Of a DNA stretch of 64,000 nucleotides, positions 1 through 14,000 are shown piece by piece. Position numbers and translations under genes: made by a program. Every line of letters starts with the position of its first letter. Positions within the stretch are counted from its first letter, which is position 1. The stretch is taken from positions 6,353,699 through 6,417,698 of the forward strand of contig JACSVZ010000007.1 in the NCBI GenBank assembly GCA_014706295.1, given 5' to 3'. This stretch comes from Lycocorax pyrrhopterus obiensis (Eukaryota; Chordata; Aves; Passeriformes; Paradisaeidae). A model generated the notes under the pieces. That model was not told the origin of the DNA. It searched no databases and worked only from the letters and a program-made list of their open reading frames with translations.

Positions 1-1932
1 AGTAATGCCAGATGGTGAACTCAAAGGATAGATCTTTTGTTTAAAATCCCTAGAGGGATGCTGTGGCTCCTTGCCTTATTAAGAAATCTTCCTCCCATAT
101 CATGGAACACCATGTCAGTGTCCAAAAAAAATTCTGAATGTTGTTTTAGTTCAAGAGTGAATAGAGTCTGTCCATGGAGTCAGAGTTGCCTCATTGTGCT
201 CATCTTTCTGATGTTCAGTGGCCTTATTTCATATCAAAGTTCTCATTTTTAACTCTGTCTTAACCTGCAGCGGTCTGCTATCTTAACAGCTGCATAGAGC
301 CTGTTCCAGTCTGGACTGGGATGTGTCTCTGAAACTCATGCAAATCAGTGTTTTTCTGGGAGACAGAGGAGTTATTTGTAATTATAATTGTAATTTGTAA
401 TCACCTGTGTAGAAAGCAGCTCCTCCTGGGATTTCATTAGGTGACTGCCTCTTAGAGTTTCTCAATAAAAAAGTCAGTGCAGTATCTTGTCCTGATTAGT
501 GCTTGATTTATTTCATTCAGAAAAGAAAAAAAGCCAAAACCATGAAGATACATTTCTGTTTATTTTCCCATCCATGTACAAATACCATTGCCAATGTCAG
601 CAGGAATGGGCATGGCATTGGAAATAGTGGGTGGCTTAGATAATTGGTGTTGCAACACAGATGCAAGTTCAGTACTATTTTTAATTCGTGTAATATTCCT
701 CACCAGCCTAAAATAACTTACATGTAGAGCAGATTTTGAAATAAACTTTAACTCTGTAATCTTTGAAATAACCTTTGTGGCGTCTGTGGCTCCAAGCCAT
801 GGTCTCCAATGTACTGTACAGTTTGGGGCAGAGGAAGAGATGAGAAAAGGGTGATGGACGCGGTGATTTCTGATCTCTCAGTAACATCAGCATAGACCCA
901 GATTAACTCTGGCAACTTCGGTTAAATCACTGCCATGTAATTCAAAGCACGACCTGCTGTGATTCCTCAGTGTGTTTCATATGATCAACACACTAATGGG
1001 ATTTATGAATTACCACAAAACCTTTTAACCCTTTGGACATCTACATTCTTTTGTTAAAAATCGATTATGCGCTTGGAAAGCTAAGTACCAATTTTTCAGT
1101 AAGGCCTGAACTCCTGACTGGACGTTTTTCTTTTTGAAAACGGAGATGACAGAGGCATTTGATGTATGTAATACGCTCTGTTAAATTTTGGATGGTTTCT
1201 TGCCTTGGCTTTCCTGAAGAATGAAAGAGTCAGTGAAGGTGTGAATATTGGCGGCTCTCCGAACACGGTGATACGATTCCATCCAAAGTGGGCAATGTCT
1301 TATCTGTAATCTGGAAGACAAACTTGGGGCGCACAAGCGAAAATCATGACCAGCTGTTTCACCTTTACAGTGTTTCTTAGTTCAGACATGGCCATTTAGG
1401 CTCCAGTTAGGACATTTCATTCACTGCACTTCCCTCCACACTGTGAGCCTTCAAAAGCTCTCCGGTACCACAGGGTGTAAGCTGCTATTAGTGTGACTGC
1501 AGAGGTGCTGCTTGCCTCTGGTGCTCAGCGTTGGTTAAGGTGCTCATTCTGTAATACATCCTTTATTGAACAACACATGACAAGAAGGTCTACAATGTAA
1601 TCCTAAAACATAGCTCTGTCTGATGAGTATTTAGGAAGGTGCCAGCTATTTTGTAATGTGCCATTGTGTAGGTTTGGGTTTGTTCAGCCCACAGTATTGT
1701 TTCGGGTTCCGTGTCTAGCCCAGGGATGAACTTTGCCACATATTTGCTTGAAACAAGGAGCGGGACACAGTGGTTTGGTGATTAGGACAGAACATTTAGA
1801 TGAAAATAACTGCAGCACTTGAGAAACGCATGGTTCAAACTGAGGGTTTGACATGGGCCTGCCAATAAAACACATAGCAGTCTGTCAGAGCTCACATAAA
1901 TAATTGGGGAAAATATTCTGCTTTGCTTTCAG
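1..1932 (+). other. PPFIBP2: PPFIBP2 intron, 3' part
   Basis: This stretch lies upstream of the first recognisable PPFIBP2 exon and ends in a good acceptor (pyrimidine tract then CAG at 1930-1932). I looked for the preceding liprin-beta coiled-coil exons and found none, so the window opens inside an intron and the 5' part of the gene is outside. No repeat or RNA gene was recognised here. Confidence 0.75.
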
Positions 1933-2064
1933 GAGCTGCTAAGTCGCACATCACTCGAGACTCAGAAATTAGATCTGATGGCTGAAGTTTCAGACCTGAA
2001 GATTAAGCTGGTTGGTATGGAAAAGGAGCAGAGCGAATACGAAGAGAAACAGAACAAAGCTGAG
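1933..2064 (+). CDS. PPFIBP2: PPFIBP2 coiled-coil exon (ELLSRTSLETQKLD)
   Basis: This 132-bp exon (44 codons, phase 0 to 0) begins ELLSRTSLETQKLDLMAEVS and ends QNKAE before GTGAGT. The first half is nearly invariant among liprin-betas. It is heptad-rich coiled coil. Confidence 0.95.
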
Positions 2065-5000
2065 GTGAGTTTTTTTCATTAGCTTGTTTTAATTTTTTTC
2101 CACCACCTGTCTATGGTCTGTTGTCACACACCTGAGCTTCTGGGCTGAAGTCAGCAGAGAATAGGATTTTCTGTACTTACAGTGCAGCCCGTATCACTGA
2201 TCCTATGAATTCAGTGAGGAGTATGATTATGCATTTTTGGGATGCGGTTTCTTTTCCTCCCTCTCATTATACTTCCGAGGTTGCTGTTTGGCTTTAATCA
2301 AGGCAGAGTCCCTCCCAGAAGCATTTATTACAGTGGCTGTTCACTTAACCCTTTCCTTTCCCCAGCAGCTGGACTGATGTGGCTGTGCCAGGCCCACCAG
2401 AGCTCTTCCCTCATTTATGTGGCAGAAAAGACTGTCAGCTCAGTAGGATCGGGGTGCCACAAGCACTGAGATTGGGGATTTTAATGTGTTTTTGGCACCT
2501 GGGAGGGCATTTGCCTCAAATAAGTCTTTCCCCTCGTGGCTACATAATAAATAGTGCAAAAAAATGTCATGAGCTGGAGGCAATTCCAACCCTTACTCCC
2601 CTTCAAATGTGGAGCGTTCTGGGCATCAAAGGAGCTTTGGTTTTTGCTGTATTGGTTAAGAAAGAGAGTATGAAACAGGGAAGTCATCTGAGCAATATCC
2701 ATATCATGGTGGTGAGCAGCAGGTGGGAGCTGGGAAGGAAAGCAATCCTGGAAGAGAGAAATTCATACAGATTGCCATGTGTTGCCCTACTCAGTGGTCC
2801 TGTAGGGGGACCAGCTAGCAGGAGGGGATTGCCTGGAAAGGAAGGATTACTGGGTCTGAGATTTATACATTGCTGGCTGAAAAAAACCCCCAAACTCTGT
2901 TCCATATTGACTTAGGAGAATTTGAAATCCAGGCAGCATCAGGAACTGTTTGCTCTCCATAAATCTGCTGGTGGAATATGTGATAACTCTGCATCAGTAC
3001 TTTGCCTGCAGTGACATGGTTCATTTGGGGTGTGTTTGCTTTCAACTCGTTTATTCTCTGAAGTTTTCTTCAGAGATTCAAAGATAACGTAAAGAGAGCA
3101 ATTTCTGGCAGACCTTGCAAGTCAGAGAGGCACCAGCTGCTGTTTTTACCACCTGTGGCCCTTCTCGTGCTTTCTCAGGCATAATTGTCGGTGCCTTGTG
3201 TACGGAAGGCCTGAGCACTCTCACACTACCTGAAAATCTGAGCAGGTCTGAGCAGCACCTAATGGCTGCAGACGGCAGCCTGCTCCCAGTGCTCCCCATG
3301 ACATGTGGAATATGGGGGTGAGGATTCCTAAATTATTGCAGGGCATGCACAGCCAGCCTGGCTCCTGGGAAGCAGCAAAGATTTAGGGTGCATTTTTGTT
3401 GACAGGACTTTTGAGTGCCCAGGAGGCCTGGTCCTGTGAGCTGTGACATCCTGCTGCTGCTGCTGCAGTGAGGTGTGTGCCCCCTTGGATGGAAAAGTTG
3501 AGCTTTAATGGCCTGGATGCCTCTGTGGTGCTGCTCAGTGATAGGACACGTTCCTGCTGAGATGGAAAAGGATTCTAATCTGATGGAAAAGTTGAGAATC
3601 GCTGTGTTAAGTATGTGCTGAATTATTAACTATCCCGAGATGTGGTTAGGTTTCTGGCATGTTGAAAGTCGCAAACCTGCGCGTACAGAGCAAGGAGAAT
3701 GGGTGTTGTAAGGAAAGCTGTGGGAAATAAACAGCATTTTTGGTTTGCTTGTTGAACTATTCGCGTAATTATTTCAGATTCTCCTGAATAAGCATTAATC
3801 AGGACAAACGGGAGTTGCTTTCAATCAAAATGGATGCTTAGTTGAATCCTAATGCTTTAACCCTATTTCTGCGCCTTTTCCTGTAAATTATACTAATTTT
3901 TCAACACAGACACCATTTCAAACATCAGAATGAGATTTGTTAATTAATTTTCTTTACACTATTATACATATATACAGCTGCTTAAATTTGGTAATATTTT
4001 GAGTGTTTTCCTGAGCTCTTTGCCTCCGCTGCCCAACTACATCTTTCTAATGAAGAAACTACTTTGACAAACCTACCTGCAGTTTGCTCGTAGTTTTGGC
4101 ATCCAGTAGTTGAACCATTTTAAACAGCTTGTTAATGATACTCCATGGCTGACCCTGCTATTTTTAAATACAGTAATGAGGTTTAAAAAGTTTAAAATTA
4201 AATGTGGCATTGCAAGATCATTCAGCTCAACCATGTTTTCTCTCTATTCTAATTTTGTGTCGGGTTATTTCACAGCAGCTGTTTCCAGTCACTTAGGATT
4301 TATCTATAGAATTATTTTTCTGGTCAGGCTGGGAGAAAAGAAAGCAAATTAAGATATCCTGAATATGAGCGAGTTTTACCGTGTGAGATTGGTTTCACTT
4401 TATCATGTGCAGCTGTCATTTAGGCTTGGTTTTAGTTAGCAGCAAAGAGTTTATCAAGCATCTCTAACCTCCTCTCAAAGGGATTGATTTCACACTGAAT
4501 GCCACTTGTCTCTGGCTCTTCAAAAGCACATACTAAATATAAAGTGCCATTTATTTATATATATTACACAGGGGCCAGGAGAGTAGCTGCTTTCAAATGG
4601 ACTATCTCACTCCTGGCTTTGTCATTTTAATTCCTTTTCTGTGGAATAACGTACTACTTTTGACACAGTAATGCTGTGAAGGTTTCTGGGTTCTCACCTG
4701 AGGGGGTTGTGTAGCTTTTCTCTTACCTGAGAAGCCTCAGAAATTTCGAAAATGTGTTTTTCTTAATGTAGCAAGGTACGAGCAAGCAGCATTATCAAGA
4801 GATTTATGGCTGCCCCAATGTCTGCCCTACCTGAACATGGACAAAAGAGACTTTCTGTCCCTCTCAGGAGACTGCAGCAGTAATTGTGCACTCCAGCTTG
4901 CCTAACAGCCCTTCTTCTGTCCTACATCTTCCTTTTGTAGCACGGGATAAGTCTGTGGGTTTGGCTATAAGCTTTTGGCAAGCATTTCATGGCTTTTGTA

Positions 5001-8000
5001 ACTTCTGAATTAAATATCTAGTGCAAAGAAAGCTGCTTGCAATTCCAAAGAAACCTGAGTCAGTGAGGCACTGACTCCCACTGGGGAGTCTGGTGCGTTG
5101 TCTCATCTGAATCAAGGTGTTGTAGTTGGTGTCAATAAATGTTCATGCTGCGAAAGAACCTCAAAAATGCTTTTTCTACCTTGAAAATGGGAGCAATTGT
5201 GAAGGCACAAGCTGGAGTTCCACTGGGATAAGGATTTCTGCCATTTCTGTGCTGTCAAGTTGGCCCTGTGGGGAGTCTGTGGTTGCAGAGTGCTTCCCTT
5301 CCCCTTTTTTAATGATAAGGCAAAAGAGAGAACTGCAAGGTGGCAGCAGATGTGTTTCTGGTCTCCCATATGTCACCACAACTGGAGCAGCTGCCAGTTT
5401 GTGCTCAGAAATCTGTGCATCCTGTTGGAGCAACCCTTCTCCAGAGCCCTGTGGGGGTGAACAGTGCTCTGGCCAAAGAGGAGCATGGACCAAGCCCTGG
5501 TGCTTAAAAGAAAGCGAGAGAGATGGATGTGTGTCCTGACAGTTCCAATCTCCAGCTGGGACTGCTCTGTGAGGTACCTGATTGTGGACAGGATGGTAGA
5601 AAGAGAAACCTAATTCTTATTTATGTCCCTTAAAGATTTGTTGGATGAAAGAGCATGAGCATCAGACATTGTGATCCTGATTGAGCATAATATATAGAAA
5701 GTAAAATATATGTAATGGCTTTTCTGAATTCCATCTTAAGAACAGTGAGCTAGAAAATACGCAAATGTGTGAAACTCTTTTGTATGATTTAGGTGAATCT
5801 TTGTGAACGTTTAAAGTTGACTCTGGATGCCATTATTGTCCTTGCAGTTGCTGTTTCCTAGCTCTAAGACTCTTGATTTACTGCAGAGTTGAGGTTACAG
5901 GAGGATTGTTGGCAACTCTAATGCAGAAAATAATAAAAAAAAGATTTGCCATGTCATCTGTTGTTCTGTCCACTGAAATCTTTTTCACTCCTCTGGAAGA
6001 TGGATTAAGCTCATCAAATTTATTCCACTTGAAAAGACTGAGAAACCACAAAACTTAGGTTATTAATGTACGTGAAAGCTAAGAGAAAGGCATTCCAAAA
6101 CTGCGATACCTGAAAAAATACCCAGTGCTATTTGCTAAAAGTTAGGGAAATTAGGCGAAATGTTATATAGATTTTCACATTTGGCTTTGGTTTGCTTTCT
6201 AAGCTGGATTTTTTGGTGTGTATATCACTGATACACAAATCCAAGAAGCTGGCCAGCAAACTGGTGCTCTTTGAAATAATTACTTTTTCTTCTGTTATCC
6301 TCCTGATTTCTCCTGTATCTGTTGCTTAACTCCTCCTCCACGTCAAGATCCTGCCCAGATAGCAAGAGGGGTAATGGAGTTATTTTTCTGCCCTGTGCTA
6401 GACCTAAAAGCAGAATTACTTTGCTAGTAAACCCTGCATATGAATTTTGAAAGATCAGGCTATGGCCCCAGCTGAGCACTTTGCAGTTTCTTCCTCCTGG
6501 ATGATTTGGAAGTGCAAATGAATGTAATCAAGTCCCATTTCAGCAAAAGTGTACCTCTGAGCCAGCATATTAAAATATGCTCCAAATTTTCCCTCACATG
6601 ACTGTAAAACTTGCCCAAAAATTTTCTGATCTTAACTTCAGAGTCAGTATCATGACTTGGTCTGGAATGTAGATTCTGTTCCATGTAAACTGTGGCTTTG
6701 TGCAATATTCCAGTTTTATGCTCATTTACATCTACTTTATCAGAAAGGAAACACATAATCTGTCTTCTTTTAGCTTGCCTTCGATGTGCTTCATGTAGTT
6801 CTTTGTGCTGCAACTGTAGAAATATATTCTTTGCATCATTTTTTTTCTCACCTATTTTTTTGTCTTTTTTTTCCCCTTTCCTCCCATGTTTTCAGTCAGT
6901 AGTGAACCTGATCAGTGATCTACAGGAGCAGATGTGTAGACTGCAGCTGGAAATTAATAGTAGAATCCAAGAAAGAAAGTCTCAAGATAGGAAACCAGAC
7001 TTGACCCCTAATAGTCCTCAATCTGGTGCAAGATCAGTAGAGACCCTGGGCCAGAAGAATTGTTCTCGGTGTGATGTACGAGAAGTATCCCTGGGCAGAA
7101 GCCTCTGTATTGCCTCTTCTCTCTCTTGCAGAAACTAAATTCCACTAACCAGAGCTACCTTGGGAATGTTTCGGCATTGATCTTTGTGGCTTTCACTAGC
7201 AAAGAGTGCGAGTGCCATAAAAATGACCAGAAAAAAAATCCCAGCCCAGGCACTCCACCCGAATTGCTGGGACCAATTTGGTCACCTTTGATGGCTGTCT
7301 ACTAAAGCACAAAAAACCCAATCACCCCTTTCAGCTTTTTCACAGTTTCCATTTCACTTGTAAGTCTGTAGTGCTGGTGTGGTGTGGGTTTTTTGGGTTT
7401 TGGGGTTGAGATTTGTCTGATGTGCAGCATGCTGGCATGGTTTGGTAGTTTGCTACTTTTCCTCATGATGATGCCACCCCAGCTGTGCTTGATGGTGTGG
7501 CCTAACCAGTCCTCTGAACACAGATTCTTGATTCCTGGATATTTTAAAAGCTTAGCACAGGTATAATTTCAGCTAAGGCTCTCTGACATGTACCCTTTAT
7601 TTTTCTAATGATAATATCAAAGTGAATGAAAAGAGTCATAATAAAAATAATCTGCTTATCCTTTTAAAATAGCAAATCCAACACGGTTTTGTTTATTCCC
7701 TGACATTAACAGGTACCAGAATTTACATAACAGATCCTGGTTGTATTTGATCAAAAATATGTCACATGGCAAAACAAAAACTAGTTTGCATAAATGGCTT
7801 AATTTCACTGAAGGTGGACTGATACTGGTATGCCTAGAAAAGACCATTTTAATACTTGCTTTTAATTCAGATTGCTTTAGTTGCCACATCTCCTTGGTTA
7901 AAATTTCGGTCCCCAGAACTCATAAGTAATCTGCTTATATGGTGAGGCAGTTTTTCAGTAATTTGTCTCATAGGTTTTACATTATAAAAACAACTATTTT

Positions 8001-11000
8001 GCATGCTGCACCTATTTTGACAGTAGTGCTGTTGTTTCTGGGCTTGTGTTTGTGCAGAACTGCTTAATGGACTATTAGAATTACAAGGTGTGGATTGGAG
8101 AAATAATCTGAGAGTCAAATCAGGGAGTCATTCAAAATAAATCCAAGATGTTAGTGAGGTGCTCAATGTATGTACTGCACAGGAGTCCAAAATTGGGCTA
8201 CTCCTCCAAACTTTTCCTTTCCTCAGTTCATTTTAAGACATTTTGTCTTGTCAGAGCTGCATCAAGGATTTAATAATATTGTCCTTTAGAATGAGCAAGA
8301 CACAATTCTATCAAGGAATGGGAGAAGGGACATTTAAGGGACAGCTTCTTAGAGTAGGTCACAGTTTCTAGTGTGGCGGTTCAGTGTTCAATACTGTGTG
8401 GTTCATGCATGATCTGTGATTCAGGGCTCAGAAAAATTAATATCTGCTATAAAAACCTTACCTTTAACTTCCGTTCTTCCTCTGCAGGGTTTGCTACAGG
8501 AACTTCGACACCTCAAAATTAAAGTGGAAGAACTGGAAAATGAAAGAAATCAGTACGAGTGGAAACTGAAAGCAACCAAAGTAAGCAGAATACTTGGCAT
8601 TTTCTAACGCCAGGCTTCTTTCAGGTGGGATGTGCTCCACTTCTCATCAATATTTACTTGTCTTACAATTACCTTGTGGCAGGGTAACTATGAAGTCAAG
8701 TTCTCTTTAACCATCTTTGGAATGCATATTTCGGTTTGAAGGTGTTGTAGCCTTTTTTGTGCGTTTTGCTCCCTCCGTGCAGTTTTCAATTTTTGCAATT
8801 CTTATTTTAAGAAACCACAAAAGACATTTTGACTTGCAAAGATCTGCTCAGAGCAAAGGCCTCTTTCAAGGCTTTCTGGCCTTGATTTGTGTGATGGTGA
8901 CAAGCCTCTGTGGCATATACTTTCCAGCCTGAAGAGACATGCAAAGTTTGTTGGGTGTTTGCTTACTATGGCATTTGTTTTCATGGACATTGAGCCCAAA
9001 ATACACCATTAGCTCATCTGCTTTGACTTTGTGTGTATCAAAGGGCACGGCTGCCTTACACTTCTGTTGACCTTAAATCCTGCAAAGCTGTTGGATCGTA
9101 ATCTGGAGAAACTTGTCATGTGAAACATTTAATCATTTTCCCCAGCAACTAATTTTTCTAGTGGAACATTCTCATTGTTATTCCTAGTTTGAATTTTTAG
9201 CCCTTTTCCACTAGATTAAAAAGCACCATACAATTTTTCCTTGTTGTGCTGTAATCACATCTCCCTTCATTTGTGTAATAATCCCTGTTCATATGAATGA
9301 TTGGCTCTTGAGTTGTGGTTGTATCCTGGAGAAACATTTCAAATTATTAAACTGAATTTTCTATTTAATGCTTGATAGCTTGATCCAGACGTGGCAAACA
9401 GCTATTATTTGTATTAGCATTTCTGTCTTTTGAGAATTCTTGGATGCATAATAGAATGTTGCTGTCATGTCTTCTTTCCTGTTAAGATAATAGTTCTTCA
9501 ATCCATGGAAATGTTTTCTCTGACATGGTGGAGATGAACAGTGTTTGGGAAAATATTTTCTCAAGCAGCATGTGGCCAGCTGCCAAAACAGATAGAAATT
9601 ATGGAAAATGTAGGAGCAGAATGAAAATAGGAAAGAAGAATCATAAAACCCACTGAGGGAGAGAAGATGCAGGACTGGAAAGGAAGAAAAGCACAAGGAA
9701 AGAGAGAGGAAGCAGAAAAATAATCATAGAGATGACAGGAATTAGACATTAAGGGAAAAGAGGGCATTTGAAAGAGCTCTGAGGTCAAGTAGACCAGGGG
9801 AGGCAAATCCAGATCTGGTATTAAGAGGTCTGCAAGCTTTTGTCTTCCTGTTGTTGCAGCTTCTTAGATGAGAAATTGGAATGTCTCCATGGCTGGATAT
9901 AAAAAGCATATTAGTCAGTGGGAAGTGCAGGAGCCTTTCAGAGATGCAACAAGGCAGATTCTTCTATTCCACGTGGGATTTTAGGCAGAGTGGTGATGTT
10001 ATCCTGCAATCCAACCGTTTGCTTCCTGGTGAAAATAAATGTGTGTGTTAATTAATCTGTTTCTCCCTGTTTGGATAATGTTGTTTGGTTTTTTTGCATT
10101 TTTCCTGCTTTATTTTAGTATTTTGAGAAACTGGTCACATGAGTGACTTTTTTCTCCTCGTTGTTTCCTTTTTTTCTTCCTTTTTTCCCCACCGTTTTTT
10201 TTGGTCCTTTATCTGCAAGGAGGCTTGGTGTGTTTTTGCAGGGCAAATGCAGAATGTTGACACACAGAGGTTTTGAGACCTCAGAAGAAAATCTTATCAA
10301 ACTGCTTAGTAAAATACGCTGTTAGCAGTTTTTCTCATAAATACAAAAACCAGATTAAAGTTACTGCACTTCAAGCTGAACAATCACAGAATTCTTCTCC
10401 CTCTGTCTTGTTGAGGTCTTTAATGTGGGGTTTTCTATCCAAACCTAGTGGCAGCCCAAAATTGCAGTAAATGTAAACGAACACTGGTATTCTGTTGCAT
10501 GTGTGTGGTTGTTTTCTAGGCCATGCTTTCCTTCTATCCTACTTGCTGTTTTGAGGATGAACAGTTTTGTTGTCCTGCTGATAAGGCTCAGCATTAATAG
10601 GTTCTCAGTTATACTAATAAGTAGTAATTAGGATTAAAAATAACCAGTATCTGTTTAAAAATCCTTTGGTATCTTTCGGTGGTCTTCACGCAAAGTTTGA
10701 GCTCCCTATAACAGTCATTATTATTACATGAACAACTTTGTAGCTTTGAGAGCTTTCCAGAGTTTCCTTACCTACATAAATCCTTGAAAATGTTACCTTT
10801 CTCTGTGTCTGTCTTCTCCGAGAGCTAATTGCATTGGGAAAAGTGGGCTTCTCTAATAGGAATAGGATAACACAGCACAAATATGTATCGTTGTTGTAGT
10901 GTTTCTGAAATATCCTGAGCTGGTGACTGACCTCAATCACGGTGTTACACTCAGACATCTTCTAGATCCCGGGAAAGAATCACAGGCAATGGGTGGGGAA

Positions 11001-14000
11001 GTTATTCCGGGTTTGTTTTGCTCTCTTTCAGGCTGAGATAGCCCAGCTCCAGGAGCAACTGGCTCTCAAAGATGCAGAGATAGAACGGTTGCAAAGTCAG
11101 CTCTCCAGGACCTCCTCATACACTGAAGTGGCAGAAAGAGGTAAGAGGAGGGGAATCAAAGCTAAAAATCCAAACCCCCACTTTAACCTTGCTTTGGTAG
11201 CAGCTTGGTGCAGGATTTCAAAGGAATACAAGGAGGTACCAGAATGAATTACAGAATTTACTTTGGGAGGAAAAGTGTTGTAAGTTAATTCTGTGTTCTG
11301 GTAGAGGCCTTTAATGTGGGAAATTCTGTTCCAATCTAGAGGCTGCACAAATTGAAAGAAGTATCCTCAAAGCCCTGGAAGTTTTTCTGTCAGTGTTTTA
11401 TTTATAGATGTAAAGAGTCATTGAAGTTCAATGGGAATTTATTTCTTGGGTGTACCTTGAAAATTTCTTTGAAAAATCTTTAAAGTTCCTGGTTTTTAAG
11501 GGAAAAAAAAGTCACAGTAGTAGCTAAGCCTAATGTTTCAATACCCAAACATTCTAAAAGAGAGTCATCGTTTCCTTTCTTCATGACTATGTGCAGTTTA
11601 GGCTCACTGTCCCCTGAAATGTTGGACCAGATCAGTGTCCCTTCCAGCCTGGGCTGTTTTAGGATTCTCTGGCATTGCAGGTTTCTGGTTTAAGCCTGCA
11701 CCGTTGACACAGGTCAAGGGCAAACAAACCAGTTTGTTTAGCCTTTGGTCTCAACCAGTGGTGCCACAGTTCTCTGAAATATTGACCCCCTGGGGCTCCT
11801 GCCAGGTGCTGGGCCATGAGAAGATGGAATTAGTGACCGTCTTCCTCTGCAGCACTGACACTCATCCGCGCAGGAATATTTGTGTGTAGCTCACCACAGT
11901 GCATCAGCTTTGCTGCGCTAACAGCTTCTGTGGGTGTTAACTGAGTGTTCACTTCCAAAGGCTGCCCTGGCTGAGGTGTGGATGTCCATGTGCTGTGCTT
12001 CCTCCTTCCCAGGGCTTCCCAAGAACCTTCTGCGGTTCATTCCAACGAAGTGACTTAACATCTTGTGCTGATTTCACTCAGCTGCAGAGCTTGTGCATGT
12101 AGAGAACTGCATGTCTAACCAGAAAATTGGTTTGCCTAACAGTCATGCTGGGTAGAGGAACCCTTCTACTAATAGAATTTTGTATTTTCCATGAGATTCC
12201 CAAATAATTTACAGTATTTCAAAGAAAAGATAGTGGTATGACAGCAAATCTAGAGCTCAGCAGCGCTCAGCTTCTAGAAGTGTGTCCTGTCCACGTTGAA
12301 AGTGGGTGAAACTGTCCTTGATTCCAGTGGCAGAAGAATCAAACCCCGTACAGAATCTGTGGGCTACATTCAAGGAAAGCACTTAGACTGTATTTGAATG
12401 GAAACAGCACCAATCCTTCTTCAAAAAAAAGTTACTGATTTATCAGAATTCTAGGCCGTCTTCTCGAATAAAGCTGAAAAATAATGTCAGTGCACTTGTA
12501 GTATGCTAGAATGCATATCCTAATTAAATTGCAAAATTGATCTAATATGTGCTTTTTCTGCATACTTTATTTGACTCTCACCACTTACCATCGTAGAGGA
12601 AGTTTATAGGAGAAGGCTAAAAGAAAAACGTAAGCCCTGCCATTCCCTTTTGCTTTGTCTCACTGTTCCTTTCACACCAATTGCAACCCCGATGCATTCT
12701 GCAGCAATAATCCCATGTTTGTTTAGATTTGGCTGTCTAATTGTAATACACACCAGACACTGCTTTCACTGCAGACAGCTCCCTGCCCTGTTCAATAAGA
12801 TTTCGCTTCAGAAATGAAGGTCAGAGGTTCACAAATCAAATGGCTGGACTTCAAAGGGACCTTGTCAAGGTTAACAGAGCCAAAACTTAACATTTTATTT
12901 GCACATACGTAAACCCTGTTTAATATCTGAAAGGATGGCTTTAATTGAAAGCCTTTCTCTTTGGAGGGGAGGATTCAGGCTTTTTTTTTTTAATCACTGC
13001 ATTAAATTAAAAAAAAAGAAGTCTGAATAAATGTTCCCATGCTTGATGATGTTAATGAATATTGTAAGAAAAATTTGCTTTAGTGTGCTTAAATCTACCT
13101 TGACACCAGTCCTTTTTGAAGTCTAATATTTATAAAGACAAATTAGCAGGACTGTGATTTTTAAAAAGTCTTCCAGTTGCTTGCACACTGCCTGCTGGCT
13201 TTAATTTTTGATTTGGCTGTGCCTGTGCATGTCCTGTGCCTCTTCTGTGAGAAAATGCCTGCGAGGTTCATTTACATGCTTTAAAACTTAATCATTGCAA
13301 GGTGTGCACTTTCCAGAATCCCTGCAATAAAAACTAATTACAGCTTTTTCAAGTAGTTTAGCCATGACATTGTATGTTCAACATTCCGTTGCAAAACCTT
13401 TTTTCACAGATGCTCTCTGGCAATATTGATTTTCTTTCCCCTCTCTCCCTTCATGCCTGCTGCCATATCTGTTTTCATGGTTTTTTTGTGAACAAGTGGG
13501 TCTGGTTTAATGTCAAACTATGAATTCCTCAAGTGGTAGTTACAACAGATGAACTATTTCAGGTTCTGTCTCCATCACACTTGGTTTAGTCAAGAACTGG
13601 GACTATCATGTAGACAAAAATGAGAGATTTGGTTCAGCAAAGTTAGGACATGATTAACAACCTCATACATTTTCAGAGAGTGTGTTTTAATTGACTTGAC
13701 TGTAACATTCCTGGATAACCTCTGTCACTAATTGTGTGTGAGGAAATTCTCCATTAGCTCGTGATGTAGATTTTAACCTAGTTATTCATACTGAAACACT
13801 TAAGTAAATAACCTCTTACAGAATTTCCTTGTATCGAACCAGTTTTTGTTATTTTTCATTCCCAAGTTCATGAATGTCCTTTAATTGCTTCTCATAAGCT
13901 GCCAAATATTTTTTTCTCAGACAGAATATAATTCATTTTCAATCAATATTTATTTCCTTAAGTACATAACAGCAAACACACTCTCATCTTTTGCAAAATA

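Noticed and set aside
2379..2915. 178-codon plus-strand open frame in a PPFIBP2 intron
   Set aside because: No splice sites at its edges, no recognisable domain, and overlapping open frames on the other strand.
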